Part shown: in pieces, positions 7,967 to 14,845 of the stretch | How positions within the stretch are numbered: position 1 is the stretch's first letter | Layout: every line of letters begins with the position of its first letter | NCBI GenBank assembly: GCA_027492035.1 | Contig: JAOZFT010000010.1 | Location: forward strand, 1 to 34,249 | Origin: Thermoproteota archaeon | Lineage (GTDB): Archaea; Korarchaeota; JAOZGF01; JAOZFZ01 | Length of the DNA: 34,249 bases | Reading direction: 5' to 3' | Notes under the pieces: model-generated | The model's database searches: none | Told to the model about the DNA's origin: nothing | Seen by the model: the letters and a program-made list of their open reading frames with translations, nothing else | Made by a program: the position numbers and the translations under genes

Positions 7967-9136
7967 ATGGTGGTTTTCTTGCGCAAAGTTGTTTTGTTAG
8001 GAACTGGTTCAACAAAGTACGGAAAGTTAAACGTTACAGCCCGGGAGGCTGCAGTTTTAGCTGCTAAAGAAGCAATTGAAAAGGTGGGGATAAGTAACAG
8101 AGACGTTGAGGCGGTGTTTGTCTCAAATGTTTTTGGCATGACGGAAAAACAGGGGCATTTAGGGCCTATAATTGCTCATTCACTTGGTATTCCTTATGCA
8201 CCGACTTTTACAGTTGAAACAGCATGTGCAAGCGGGAGTACAGCTTTCAGAGAAGCATTTGTTAATATAGCAGCTGGTTTCTACGACTGCATCCTCGTTG
8301 TTGGAACTGAAAAAGTTTCTCATTTGGACACAATAACTGCAACAACTTATTTTTCCTATGGCTCCGATTTCGCTTTCGAAGCTGTAAACGGTGCCTCCTT
8401 TCCAGGCTTATACGCTAGCATTGCAAGGTATCACATGCATAAGTACGGTACTACAGAGGAGCAGTTGGCAGCAGTCGCCGTTAAAAACCATTCAAACGCG
8501 ATACATAACCCTAAAGCTCATTTCCATAAAAAAATAACCGTCGAGGATGTTTTGAAGTCAAGGGTGGTAGCGAGTCCTTTAAAACTTTATGATTGCTGTC
8601 CTTTTTCAGACGGAGCTTCAGCTGCAATTATTGCTTCTGAAGAATTCGCTAAGAAACATATTGACACATTGATTTATGTTTTAGGTACCGGTAGAGCAAG
8701 TGCCCCTGCTGCCCTGTTCAATAGGGAAAACATGGCTTCAATTATTTCTTCCAAGTTGGCAGCTGAACAAGCTTTTAAAAATTCAAGGTTAACCCATAAG
8801 GACATAGATTTTATGGAGGTTCATGACTGTTTCACAATAGCTGAAGTTATAGCTATTGAAGACATGGGTTTCTGTAAAAAGGGTGAAGGAGCTAAACTAG
8901 CTGAAGAAGGAGTGACTGAAATAGATGGTAAACTCCCAGTTAATCCATCAGGAGGATTGAAAGCTAAAGGCCATCCAGTGGGTGCAACAGGTGTTGGACA
9001 AATAAATGAAGTATATGAACAACTGCTTGGGGAAGCTGGAAAGAGGCAGGTGGAAGGAGCTACAACTGCTCTAACACATAACGTTGGAGCAACAGGTGGA
9101 ACTTGTAACGTTCTAATTTTCAGAAGGGGAGATTGA
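7967..9136 (+). CDS. Thiolase (acetyl-CoA acetyltransferase-like, SCP-x type)
   Basis: The protein belongs to the archaeal SCP2/SCP-x type thiolase group, which condenses or cleaves acyl-CoA thioesters. Catalytic residues are visible: nucleophile Cys87 in VETACASGS, the MEVHDCF block, and GGLKAKGHPVGATG with the second catalytic His. In many archaea this family makes acetoacetyl-CoA in a complex with a DUF35 protein and HMG-CoA synthase for the mevalonate pathway. A DUF35 gene does follow directly, but no HMG-CoA synthase is upstream; the divergent neighbour is AMP phosphorylase. A GTG one codon inside and a TTG at 7979 are alternative starts; the GAGGG ribosome binding site would suit the GTG at 7970. 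Confidence 0.9.
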   Translation: MVVFLRKVVLLGTGSTKYGKLNVTAREAAVLAAKEAIEKVGISNRDVEAVFVSNVFGMTEKQGHLGPIIAHSLGIPYAPTFTVETACASGSTAFREAFVNIAAGFYDCILVVGTEKVSHLDTITATTYFSYGSDFAFEAVNGASFPGLYASIARYHMHKYGTTEEQLAAVAVKNHSNAIHNPKAHFHKKITVEDVLKSRVVASPLKLYDCCPFSDGASAAIIASEEFAKKHIDTLIYVLGTGRASAPAALFNRENMASIISSKLAAEQAFKNSRLTHKDIDFMEVHDCFTIAEVIAIEDMGFCKKGEGAKLAEEGVTEIDGKLPVNPSGGLKAKGHPVGATGVGQINEVYEQLLGEAGKRQVEGATTALTHNVGATGGTCNVLIFRRGD

Positions 9137-9520
9137 ATGAAGGAAGAAAATCTTCCATCAATTAAAGAATTGGAGGAGTACGTTAGACAAGGGAAACTGA
9201 TGGGTTTTAAATGTAAGAAGTGTGGACATAAAGAAGTCACTCCTTTTGTTTACTGCCCAAGGTGCGGAAGCAGTGAAGTTGAGGTTGTTGAATTACCGAA
9301 AACAGGTAAAGTTGTAACATACACTATCCAGTGGGTTGCTCCTGAACGATTTCTTAACGAGGTTCCATATGCGTGGTGTGTAGTGGAGTTAGATGATGGA
9401 ACAATGGTTTCAGGATGGATTCCTTTCATTAGTAAACCTGAAGATTTACCTATAGGGCAGAAAGTTAGGATGGTGAAGAGTTACAAGCCGGGAGTGTATT
9501 TTGAAAAAGTTAAAGAATAA
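9137..9520 (+). CDS. DUF35 (Zn-ribbon plus OB-fold) acyl-CoA-associated protein
   Basis: This 127-residue protein has the DUF35 layout: an N-terminal helix, a rubredoxin-like zinc ribbon with Cys26, Cys29, Cys40 and Cys43, then an OB-fold with the usual TGKVVTYT strand and the FLNEVPYAWCVVELDDG and VRMV blocks. DUF35 proteins are established partners of archaeal thiolases, holding the CoA moiety so that the substrate passes between enzymes. The ATG starts immediately after the thiolase stop with no gap, which fits a tight one-to-one complex with the upstream thiolase. Confidence 0.92.
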   Translation: MKEENLPSIKELEEYVRQGKLMGFKCKKCGHKEVTPFVYCPRCGSSEVEVVELPKTGKVVTYTIQWVAPERFLNEVPYAWCVVELDDGTMVSGWIPFISKPEDLPIGQKVRMVKSYKPGVYFEKVKE

Positions 9521-9554
9521 TTTAATAAATAAAAAGTTTTTGTGAGGAGTAAAA

Positions 9555-10691
9555 ATGAGTTTCACCCTAACACCGGAACAAGAAATGGTTCAGAAAATGG
9601 TTAGGGAGTTTTCTGAAAACGAAATCAAACCCTTGGCTGCTGAAGTAGATGAAAAGGCTGAGTACCCAGCTGAACTTTTGAAAAAGCTAAGTGAACTAGG
9701 TTTGTTCGGGATGCTTGCACCTGCAAAATATGATGGAGCTGAAACAGACTACGTCAGTTTCGTTGTTTCAATCGAGGAATTAGCAAAAGCATGTGCCTCA
9801 ACAGCTGTTAAAGTAAGTATACATAATGTTTTAGCATGCTACCCTATTTCAAAATACGGAACTGAGGATCAGAAAGAAAAGTACTTGAGAGATTTAGCTG
9901 TAGGAAAGAAAATAGGTGGAATGGGAGCAACTGAAACTGTTTCAGGTTCAAACTTCAACGAAATCTTGACTACAGTAAAGAAAGAGAATGATGCATTTAT
10001 TTTAAATGGTAGAAAAGATTACGTAGTGAACTGTTTAGACGCAGAAGTTTTCATAGTTTCAGGGAAAGATTCAGATGGAAAAATAAGTGTTTTTATTGTG
10101 GACAGAGATATGGAGGGGGTAATAATTGGGAAAAAGAAAGGGTTGATGGGGTTGAGAGCTGCTGGAACAGCTTCTCTAACCCTTGACTCAGTAAAAGTTC
10201 CGAAAGAAAACTTGTTAGGTGAAGAAGGGAAGGGAGAGAAAATCCTTACTGACTCATGGGAAAAGATGAAACTTGCAATTTCAGCAGTGGCGGTAGGAAT
10301 AGCCCAAGCAGCTTTCGAAGAAAGTGTAAATTACGCAAACCAAAGGGTTCAATTCGGACAAGTGATAGGTAAATTTCAGGCTATACAAGAAAAGATTGCA
10401 GACATGGCTATAAAAATTGAGGCAGCAAGATGCCTCCTTTACAACTTAGCAAAAGAAATAGAGAAAAAGAGAGGAGTGGAGAAAGAGCTAAATATTTTGA
10501 AAGTTTTTTCCTCAACAATAGCTGTAGAAACAGCTAAAGCATCAATAAGGGTTTATGGAGGGTATGGATACATAAAAGATAACCCTTTAGAGAGGTTTAC
10601 CAGAGACGCTTGGGGAACAAGAATAATTGCAACACCCATCACAAAATTAAAGGCTTTAATTGCAGAAAATATTCTAGGTTACAGGAAGTAA
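9555..10691 (+). CDS. Acyl-CoA dehydrogenase family flavoprotein, atypical active site
   Basis: The 378-residue protein has the complete acyl-CoA dehydrogenase fold: N-terminal helical domain, middle beta domain with GATETVSGSN and GLRAAGTASLTLDSVKVP, and C-terminal domain with the FAD-contacting QRVQFGQVIGKFQAIQ. The region GGYGYIKDNPLERFTRDA aligns without gaps to the segment carrying the catalytic glutamate of short- and medium-chain enzymes, and Asp342 takes that position. The following block, normally YEGTSEI, reads IATPITK, so the conserved Glu-Gly-Thr is lost. It may therefore act on an unusual acyl-CoA or perform another reaction. The gene has a GAGGAG ribosome binding site and lies 34 bases after the DUF35 gene. 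No electron-transfer flavoprotein gene is in the window. Confidence 0.9.
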   Translation: MSFTLTPEQEMVQKMVREFSENEIKPLAAEVDEKAEYPAELLKKLSELGLFGMLAPAKYDGAETDYVSFVVSIEELAKACASTAVKVSIHNVLACYPISKYGTEDQKEKYLRDLAVGKKIGGMGATETVSGSNFNEILTTVKKENDAFILNGRKDYVVNCLDAEVFIVSGKDSDGKISVFIVDRDMEGVIIGKKKGLMGLRAAGTASLTLDSVKVPKENLLGEEGKGEKILTDSWEKMKLAISAVAVGIAQAAFEESVNYANQRVQFGQVIGKFQAIQEKIADMAIKIEAARCLLYNLAKEIEKKRGVEKELNILKVFSSTIAVETAKASIRVYGGYGYIKDNPLERFTRDAWGTRIIATPITKLKALIAENILGYRK

Positions 10692-10746
10692 CACCCTGGA
10701 AAAGTAAAATTTTATTCCTACTCATACAATTGCCAAGCCTTTTCCC

Positions 10747-10775
10747 AACCTTTTTTTAAAAAATTAAGGTTTTTT
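10747..10775 (+). terminator. Hairpin plus T-tract after the thiolase operon
   Basis: AACCTT (10747-10752) and AAGGTT (10766-10771) are inverted repeats around an AT-only centre, and the 3' arm runs into a T tract. It lies 56 bases after the dehydrogenase stop and before the next promoter. Confidence 0.45.
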
Positions 10776-10880
10776 GAAATAGATCAACCCCCTTTCCTCT
10801 TGAATTTCTCTCACCCACTAAAACCAAAAGCTGCACCTCAAAAATTAAGAAATATAACCCTTCTCAAAAATGATCGACTC

Positions 10881-10892
10881 TTAAATATTTTT
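10881..10892 (+). promoter_or_regulatory. TATA promoter of the amidohydrolase gene
   Basis: TTAAATATTTTT is centred about 26 bases before 10912-10915, which would start the transcript at or next to the ATG at 10915. That makes the TTG inside the box (10891) an unlikely start codon. Confidence 0.5.
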
Positions 10893-10914
10893 GAAAAAGC
10901 AAAAATCTGGAAAT

Positions 10915-11847
10915 ATGGACGAAAAAGGTGGAAATGTTAAGGAAATGTTAAAGGTTGTTGATTTCCATTTACATCCGTTACCGCGAATTGTTTCAATTGA
11001 AATGATACTTAAAGAAATTAAAAAAGCAAACGTAGTTTTAGCTGTCCTTTTAGGTTTAGATGTAGACCCAAAAAACATTTTAAAGAGGAAAATCAAGAAA
11101 TTAATAATTAAACAGACGCAAGAAGTTTTTGTTTGGAACTACGAAGAAATATATTCACAAATGAAAGAAATCCTCACTCTAGGAAAAACAAGCAATGAAT
11201 ACGTGGCAGAAATTGTTTCAAGTTACCCAAGAAGATTTGTAGGGATAGGTTCAATAGACATAAACAAAGGAGGCAGATACATAAAAAATAAACTGCAAGA
11301 AATCGTTAAACTAGATTTAAAAGGGGTTAAAATACTTCCAACCCTTCAATTTTTCAACCCGGAAGGAAACAGAAACCTGAAAAAACTGTTTAACCTACTG
11401 AATAAAGAATCACTTATATTAATGATCCATTGCGGATGTGACCCTGGGCCTTGGGAGATGGAGGAATTTTGCAGAGTAGGGAACCCTAAGCTTTTTGAAC
11501 CCTTCATAAAAAAATCCCATAATCCGGTTGTTTTAGCCCACAGTGGATCATACAGTGCCCATGAACCAAAGATTTACTTAAAAGAAGCTTTAGAAATAGC
11601 TGAACAGTATGAAAACGTTTGGCTTGACTTATCAGCTGTAACTTATTTAGTTGAAGAGGAGGAAGTAGTTGAAGAGTTTCGAAACCGGAATTTAATGGAT
11701 AGGTTACTGTTCGGTTCAGACTACCCGGTTTTCAAATTAGGCATAAAAGAAACTGTAGAAATTATTGAAAGGTCGCCTGTATTAAGCCAGAGCGAAAAAA
11801 GGGATGTGCTTTTTGAAAACGCAAAGAAACTATTAGAAAAAATATAA
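10915..11847 (+). CDS. Amidohydrolase-family metal-dependent hydrolase or decarboxylase
   Basis: This TIM-barrel protein belongs to the amidohydrolase-2 group of the metal-dependent hydrolase superfamily. Metal-site motifs are present: HxH in VVDFHLHPLPR near the N-terminus, a barrel-strand His in LILMIHCGCDPG, another in PVVLAHSGSY, and the final Asp in LLFGSDYPVF. Family members hydrolyse C-N bonds or decarboxylate aromatic and other carboxylates, and the substrate cannot be read here. The frame is open from TTG 10891, but a TATA box overlaps that codon. ATG 10915 would be leaderless, and ATG 10945, just ahead of VVDFHLH, is another possibility. The gene appears monocistronic. Confidence 0.85.
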   Translation: MDEKGGNVKEMLKVVDFHLHPLPRIVSIEMILKEIKKANVVLAVLLGLDVDPKNILKRKIKKLIIKQTQEVFVWNYEEIYSQMKEILTLGKTSNEYVAEIVSSYPRRFVGIGSIDINKGGRYIKNKLQEIVKLDLKGVKILPTLQFFNPEGNRNLKKLFNLLNKESLILMIHCGCDPGPWEMEEFCRVGNPKLFEPFIKKSHNPVVLAHSGSYSAHEPKIYLKEALEIAEQYENVWLDLSAVTYLVEEEEVVEEFRNRNLMDRLLFGSDYPVFKLGIKETVEIIERSPVLSQSEKRDVLFENAKKLLEKI

Positions 11848-11975
11848 GACCTTTTAATGAAAAATGAACAACTAGGAGAAAAAATTCAATTTAAACACAT
11901 GAAAGAAAACCTAGGAAAAGAATCAACAAAAACCCTCAAAAACTTTACATAAGAAACGGGATTAAGGTGCTTTAT

Positions 11976-11987
11976 TCAAAAGAAAGA
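11976..11987 (-). terminator. T-rich end of the tRNA-Cys transcript
   Basis: On the minus strand the sequence after the discriminator base is a run of TTCTTTCTTTT type, a typical archaeal U-rich stop after a tRNA gene. Confidence 0.45.
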
Positions 11988-12023
11988 AGCCAGGGTCGGG
12001 ATTTGAACCCGAGTAAAGCCGGT

Positions 12024-12039
12024 TTATGCCTTTTTTTAT
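12024..12039 (-). other. Predicted 16-base intron of tRNA-Cys at position 37/38
   Basis: Minus-strand sequence ATAAAAAAAGGCATAA lies between G37 and A38, the canonical archaeal intron site. The intron bases GCA can pair with exon bases TGC (33-35), giving three of the four central pairs of a bulge-helix-bulge with a C-T mismatch as the fourth, and AAA as the 3' bulge next to the anticodon stem. This is a relaxed but plausible splicing-endonuclease substrate. Confidence 0.75.
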
Positions 12040-12060
12040 CTGCAGCCGGCCGCGTCACCA

Positions 12061-12073
12061 TTTCGGAAGTTTT
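12061..12073 (-). other. 13-base insertion in the tRNA-Cys D loop, possible second intron
   Basis: Minus-strand AAAACTTCCGAAA interrupts the D loop after GCGGAG. Its TCCG can pair with CGGA of the D arm, forming a 4-bp helix followed by a 3-base AAA bulge, as a minimal bulge-helix-bulge would. Because the ends are runs of A, boundaries can shift by two bases. It could instead be an unspliced enlarged D loop, which would be odd for a tRNA. Confidence 0.55.
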
Positions 12074-12121
12074 CTCCGCCACCCTGGCTTTTCAAAAAAG
12101 TTGGGAGTTTCAATTTCCGAG

Positions 12122-12415
12122 TTAATTAACCTTATTCTTCCCTGTTTTTATTTTGTTTATTTCTTTTAAAAGTTCTTCCTCGTTCAAGACGCCGATTATT
12201 TTCTTTTTTTTGTTTATTATTATAGTGGGTATTACGTAGATTTTGTTTTTGAAAGAGAGCTCTTTCCCTTCTACGCTGTCGTAGTTTATTTCTCTTACTT
12301 TTATTTCTGGATGTTTGTCAGCGAGCCTCCAAGCTATGTTTAATAGATACTGACTCTCTATATTACTCATTGAGTAAAAGATTTCTAGTAAAACTTCTTT
12401 TTTCATGGTGACCAT
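12122..12415 (-). CDS. Thioredoxin-fold protein lacking the CxxC active site
   Basis: This 97-residue protein has the beta-alpha-beta pattern of small archaeal thioredoxin/glutaredoxin-like proteins: a first strand VLLEIFYS, a long helix, a strand IKVREINYD, then the cis-proline strand pair YVIPTIIIN (Pro63) and a C-terminal helix after GVLNEEEL. The place of the redox CxxC is taken by YSMSNIES (14-21), and the protein has no cysteine at all, so it cannot do disulfide exchange. It may be a structural or binding derivative of the fold. Two ATGs (12415 and 12406) are possible starts and neither has a clear ribosome binding site. It sits directly upstream of the tRNA-Cys on the same strand. Confidence 0.72.
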   Translation of the reverse strand: MVTMKKEVLLEIFYSMSNIESQYLLNIAWRLADKHPEIKVREINYDSVEGKELSFKNKIYVIPTIIINKKKKIIGVLNEEELLKEINKIKTGKNKVN

Positions 12416-12574
12416 CTTTTTGAGCAGCTCCCAGCTTTTTTATTAAGTGAGTGGTTTTCGGGGGATATTTTATGGAAAACTTTTATTTTTCTGTTTATCT
12501 AAATGTTTCTTTTTAGAGTGGTTTTTATTTTTTAAATTTTGCTCCCTCTTCTTTCTTTTTTAAATTTGGTGTAT

Positions 12575-12582
12575 GGGAGGGG
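12575..12582 (+). promoter_or_regulatory. Shine-Dalgarno that sets the CofE start
   Basis: GGGAGGGG ends about 8 bases before GTG at 12590. It favours that codon over the TTG at 12539, whose added 17 residues are hydrophobic and not part of the family. Confidence 0.6.
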
Positions 12583-12589
12583 TTTGGTT

Positions 12590-13351
12590 GTGGAAAAGGT
12601 TGGTGTGGTTAATATTATCCCCTTGCGCTTACCATTGGTTAAGGAAGGAGATGATTTAGCTAAGCTTATTGTAGATTCGGTGAGAGATACTGGTTCTAGA
12701 GTGGAGAATGGTGATGTCTTTGTTGTAGCCCACAAAATCGTTTCTAGAGTTGAGGGTAGAGTTATCAGCCTTAATGATATTAAGCCCAGCTTTTTCGCCG
12801 CAACCCTTGCTGAGTATGTCGAGAAGAGTCCTGAGCTCGTTGAAGTTATCCTTAGGGAGTCGAGAAAAATCGTGAAGGTTAAGGGGAGGCATTTGATAAC
12901 TGAAACTAGGCATGGCTTTGTTTGTGCTAATGCAGGCGTTGACTTGTCTAATACTCCCGGTGAGGATTCTGTTACTCTTTTGCCTTTAGACCCTGATGGG
13001 TCTGCTGAAAGAATTAGAGGGGGAATTTTCCGGTTAACTGGCAGAAAGGTAGCGGTTATAGTTTCTGATACACATGGGAGGCCTTTTAGGTGTGGAGTTG
13101 TGAATGTGGCCCTTGGCGTGGCTGGGTTGAATCCTTTGTTTAGTTACGTTGGGAAAAGAGACCTTTTTGGGTACAGGATGCAGCATACTTTAGTGGCTGT
13201 GGCTGATTTATTAGCTTCTGCAGCAGCGCTAGTCATTGGGCAGTGTAGTGAGGGAGTGCCCGTTGCCTTGATTAGAGGTTTTGTTTTTAGTGATGAAGAG
13301 GGATCGGGTAAGGACCTAATTCGGCCTGAAGAGCAGGATATTTTTAGGTAA
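12590..13351 (+). CDS. cofE: Coenzyme F420-0:L-glutamate ligase
   Basis: CofE adds gamma-linked glutamates to F420-0 using GTP, the last step of coenzyme F420 synthesis. The protein shows the CofE/FbiB order of motifs: IIPLRLPLVKEGDDLA at the N-terminus, DVFVVAHKIVSRVEGR, LITETRHGFVCANAGVDLSN, the metal-site segment VIVSDTHGRPFRCG, and GLNPLFSYVGKRDLFGY. With GTG at 12590 the length is 253 residues, near the usual size of the single-domain archaeal enzyme; no FbiB-type nitroreductase domain is attached. The gene stands alone and converges on the GTPase gene with 10 bases between stops. Its presence implies the organism makes F420. Confidence 0.93.
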   Translation: MEKVGVVNIIPLRLPLVKEGDDLAKLIVDSVRDTGSRVENGDVFVVAHKIVSRVEGRVISLNDIKPSFFAATLAEYVEKSPELVEVILRESRKIVKVKGRHLITETRHGFVCANAGVDLSNTPGEDSVTLLPLDPDGSAERIRGGIFRLTGRKVAVIVSDTHGRPFRCGVVNVALGVAGLNPLFSYVGKRDLFGYRMQHTLVAVADLLASAAALVIGQCSEGVPVALIRGFVFSDEEGSGKDLIRPEEQDIFR

Positions 13352-13361
13352 AGAGCTAAAG

Positions 13362-14525
13362 CTAAGTTAATTTGGCATTTATTTCAACAATGTCTCCATC
13401 TTGCAGAGAGTAATCTAACCCTACTCTACCTCCATTTATTTTGGTTTTGTTCCTCCAGATTTTAGCGTATTTAAAGCTTGTTAGTAGTTTTTTGCCTCCT
13501 ATTTTTTTGGCTAAGTCACGTATTGTTGAGTTTTTCCGCATAAAGACTGGTTCTCTGGAGACTTCTTTTTTAGGAGGTTTTGTGTAGACTCTTATAAAGT
13601 TAAATTGTTTGAGGATTAGATTACCCAGTTGAAAGGTTAACTTTTTCTGGGTGAAAGATGCTGGTAGGATAAGGAATCTGTTACCGTACTTCTTTTTAAG
13701 TTTTAGGTATTGTTCTTTGGTTCCAGGGAGGTCTCCTTTATTGGCTATTATAAATGCTTTTTTATAGATTATGTTCTCATCCAGCGCTTCAGCGAATTCT
13801 TCAGGAGTTACTTCCTTTTTTATTTCGATTATTACGTTTGTAAAACCAACTTCCTTCAATAATTGGAAGAGGTTTTCTTTTGACCCTCTAAAGAAACTTG
13901 GGTTTATAACTTTAACTCCTCCTTTTTGGGTTTTTTTGACTATTACCCCTGGCTTGTTTTTGTTTACTTTTATCCCTAGGTAGTCAAGTTTTTCAACAGT
14001 TTCTTTTAATTGTTTAATTGGGTTTTGGGTTAAATCTACCAAGATAATTAATCCTTCGGAGCTTCTTATAATGGAGGAGTAATGTTTAGCAGAAGAGAAG
14101 CTTGTGAACATTAGGGAGGGAATCTCAATTAATTGAATTTTTCCACCCTTATAATCCATTATTCCAACTACTGGTTTGGTTGTTGAGAATGGAGAAGAAT
14201 TCGGTTCTTCTCTTATGTTTGTGAAAAGTTTGAGAAGAAATGTCTTTCCTGTGTTTGGGAAACCAATTATTGAAATCCTTAGGCCTTGTTTCTTTATTCC
14301 CTCTTCTTTACCTAAAACTTTTTTTTGTTTGAAGCGTTTCTCAGCTGTTTCTCTCCTAAGCTTTGCAAGGCGTGTTTTAACATTCGCCCTTAGTTTTTCG
14401 GTTCCCTTATGTTTAGGTATGAGAGAGAGGAATTTTTCTAGGTAATAAATTTTTTCCTCAATTGTTTTGGCTTGTAGATATTTAGCTTGCATTGCCTTGG
14501 CTTCAGCGGTGAGGTTTACAGGCAT
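13362..14525 (-). CDS. DRG/Rbg-type TGS-domain GTPase with altered G3 motif
   Basis: This protein belongs to the archaeal/eukaryotic DRG (Rbg) branch of Obg GTPases, thought to act with ribosomes. It has the N-terminal helical segment, TIEEKIYYLEKFLSLIPKHKGTEKLRA and LAKLRRE; a P-loop GFPNTGKT; a G4 motif NKGD; and a C-terminal TGS domain ending in LQDGDIVEI. The usual DxPG of G3 is replaced by EIPSLM, so water positioning for GTP hydrolysis may differ. Two in-frame ATGs exist; the second (14525) gives MPVNLTAEAK, the family-like start, and has a GGGG stretch 6 bases upstream. A TATA element at 14561-14575 fits either. The gene is monocistronic. Confidence 0.85.
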   Translation of the reverse strand: MPVNLTAEAKAMQAKYLQAKTIEEKIYYLEKFLSLIPKHKGTEKLRANVKTRLAKLRRETAEKRFKQKKVLGKEEGIKKQGLRISIIGFPNTGKTFLLKLFTNIREEPNSSPFSTTKPVVGIMDYKGGKIQLIEIPSLMFTSFSSAKHYSSIIRSSEGLIILVDLTQNPIKQLKETVEKLDYLGIKVNKNKPGVIVKKTQKGGVKVINPSFFRGSKENLFQLLKEVGFTNVIIEIKKEVTPEEFAEALDENIIYKKAFIIANKGDLPGTKEQYLKLKKKYGNRFLILPASFTQKKLTFQLGNLILKQFNFIRVYTKPPKKEVSREPVFMRKNSTIRDLAKKIGGKKLLTSFKYAKIWRNKTKINGGRVGLDYSLQDGDIVEINAKLT

Positions 14526-14845
14526 TATTAACCCCATTTTTAAGGGTTCCTTAGCTTTAATCTTATTTTTTAAACAGGGGGGTTAGGAAGGGTAAAGATT
14601 TCCTTTCCTTAATAAAAAGGTTTTTCAAGTTTTAAATTTTTATTTTGTCAAGTTTTCACGTTTTGAATTCATTATTGACCAGGTACATGCTGCATTTTTC
14701 TCTTTTTTACAGAAAATTGTGGAGAAATTTATTTCTGGAAAGGTTTTTAGGGAAAAGAATTTAAAAAAGGGGGCAAGGTTAGGAATTTTAAACCGCTGGA
14801 AACTTTTTCACAATTTTCGCGATTGTTTCTTTATGGTTTAGGGAA
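14526..14845. other. Intergenic region between the divergent GTPase and TgtA genes
   Basis: The 320-base spacer separates two divergent genes and holds no credible ORF. At its left end a TATA element serves the GTPase. On the right, two AT-rich boxes precede tgtA: GAATTTAAAAAAG near 14758 and GAATTTTAAACC near 14782. The centre is T-rich with no strong repeat, and I see no RNA gene. Confidence 0.5.
14561..14575 (-). promoter_or_regulatory. TATA promoter of the DRG-type GTPase
   Basis: The minus strand reads GTTTAAAAAATAAGA about 24-38 bases before the ATG at 14537, consistent with a transcript that begins near that codon. Confidence 0.45.

Larger units (their letters stand above)
11988..12088 (-). 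tRNA. tRNA-Cys (GCA) with an anticodon-loop intron and a D-loop insertion
   Basis: The minus strand folds as a tRNA. The acceptor arms GCCAGGG/CCCTGGC pair perfectly, the discriminator is T (U73, the tRNA-Cys identity base), and the T arm is TCGGG-TTCAAAT-CCCGA. The anticodon stem GCCGG/CCGGC encloses 23 bases. Removing 16 leaves the loop CTGCAGA, anticodon GCA, the same loop I recall for archaeal tRNA-Cys. The D arm is GCGGAG...TGGTGACGC with 13 extra bases between the two halves; without them it has the 15-base length expected. Mature exons sum to 72 bases, and CCA is not encoded. A TTAATTAA element near 12121-12128 could be the promoter, overlapping the end of the thioredoxin-like gene. 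tRNA identity is strong and the exact splice sites less so. Confidence 0.88.

Noticed and set aside
8821-9240. A 139-residue minus-strand frame across the thiolase/DUF35 junction
   Set aside because: It is the antisense shadow of two clear genes and has no family motif or ribosome binding site.
11857-11952. A 31-codon ATG ORF between the amidohydrolase and tRNA-Cys genes
   Set aside because: There is no ribosome binding site, the composition is Lys/Asn/Glu-rich as expected from A-rich DNA, and no recognisable pattern is present.
12000-12060. Assignment of the tRNA as Leu or Ser because of the extra length
   Set aside because: The variable region is only five bases (TTTAC). The extra length lies in the D and anticodon loops, and the anticodon after removal is GCA with U73, which is Cys.
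12539-12589. A 17-residue hydrophobic N-terminus for CofE resembling a signal peptide
   Set aside because: CofE is cytoplasmic, and the strong GGGAGGGG site points to GTG 12590.
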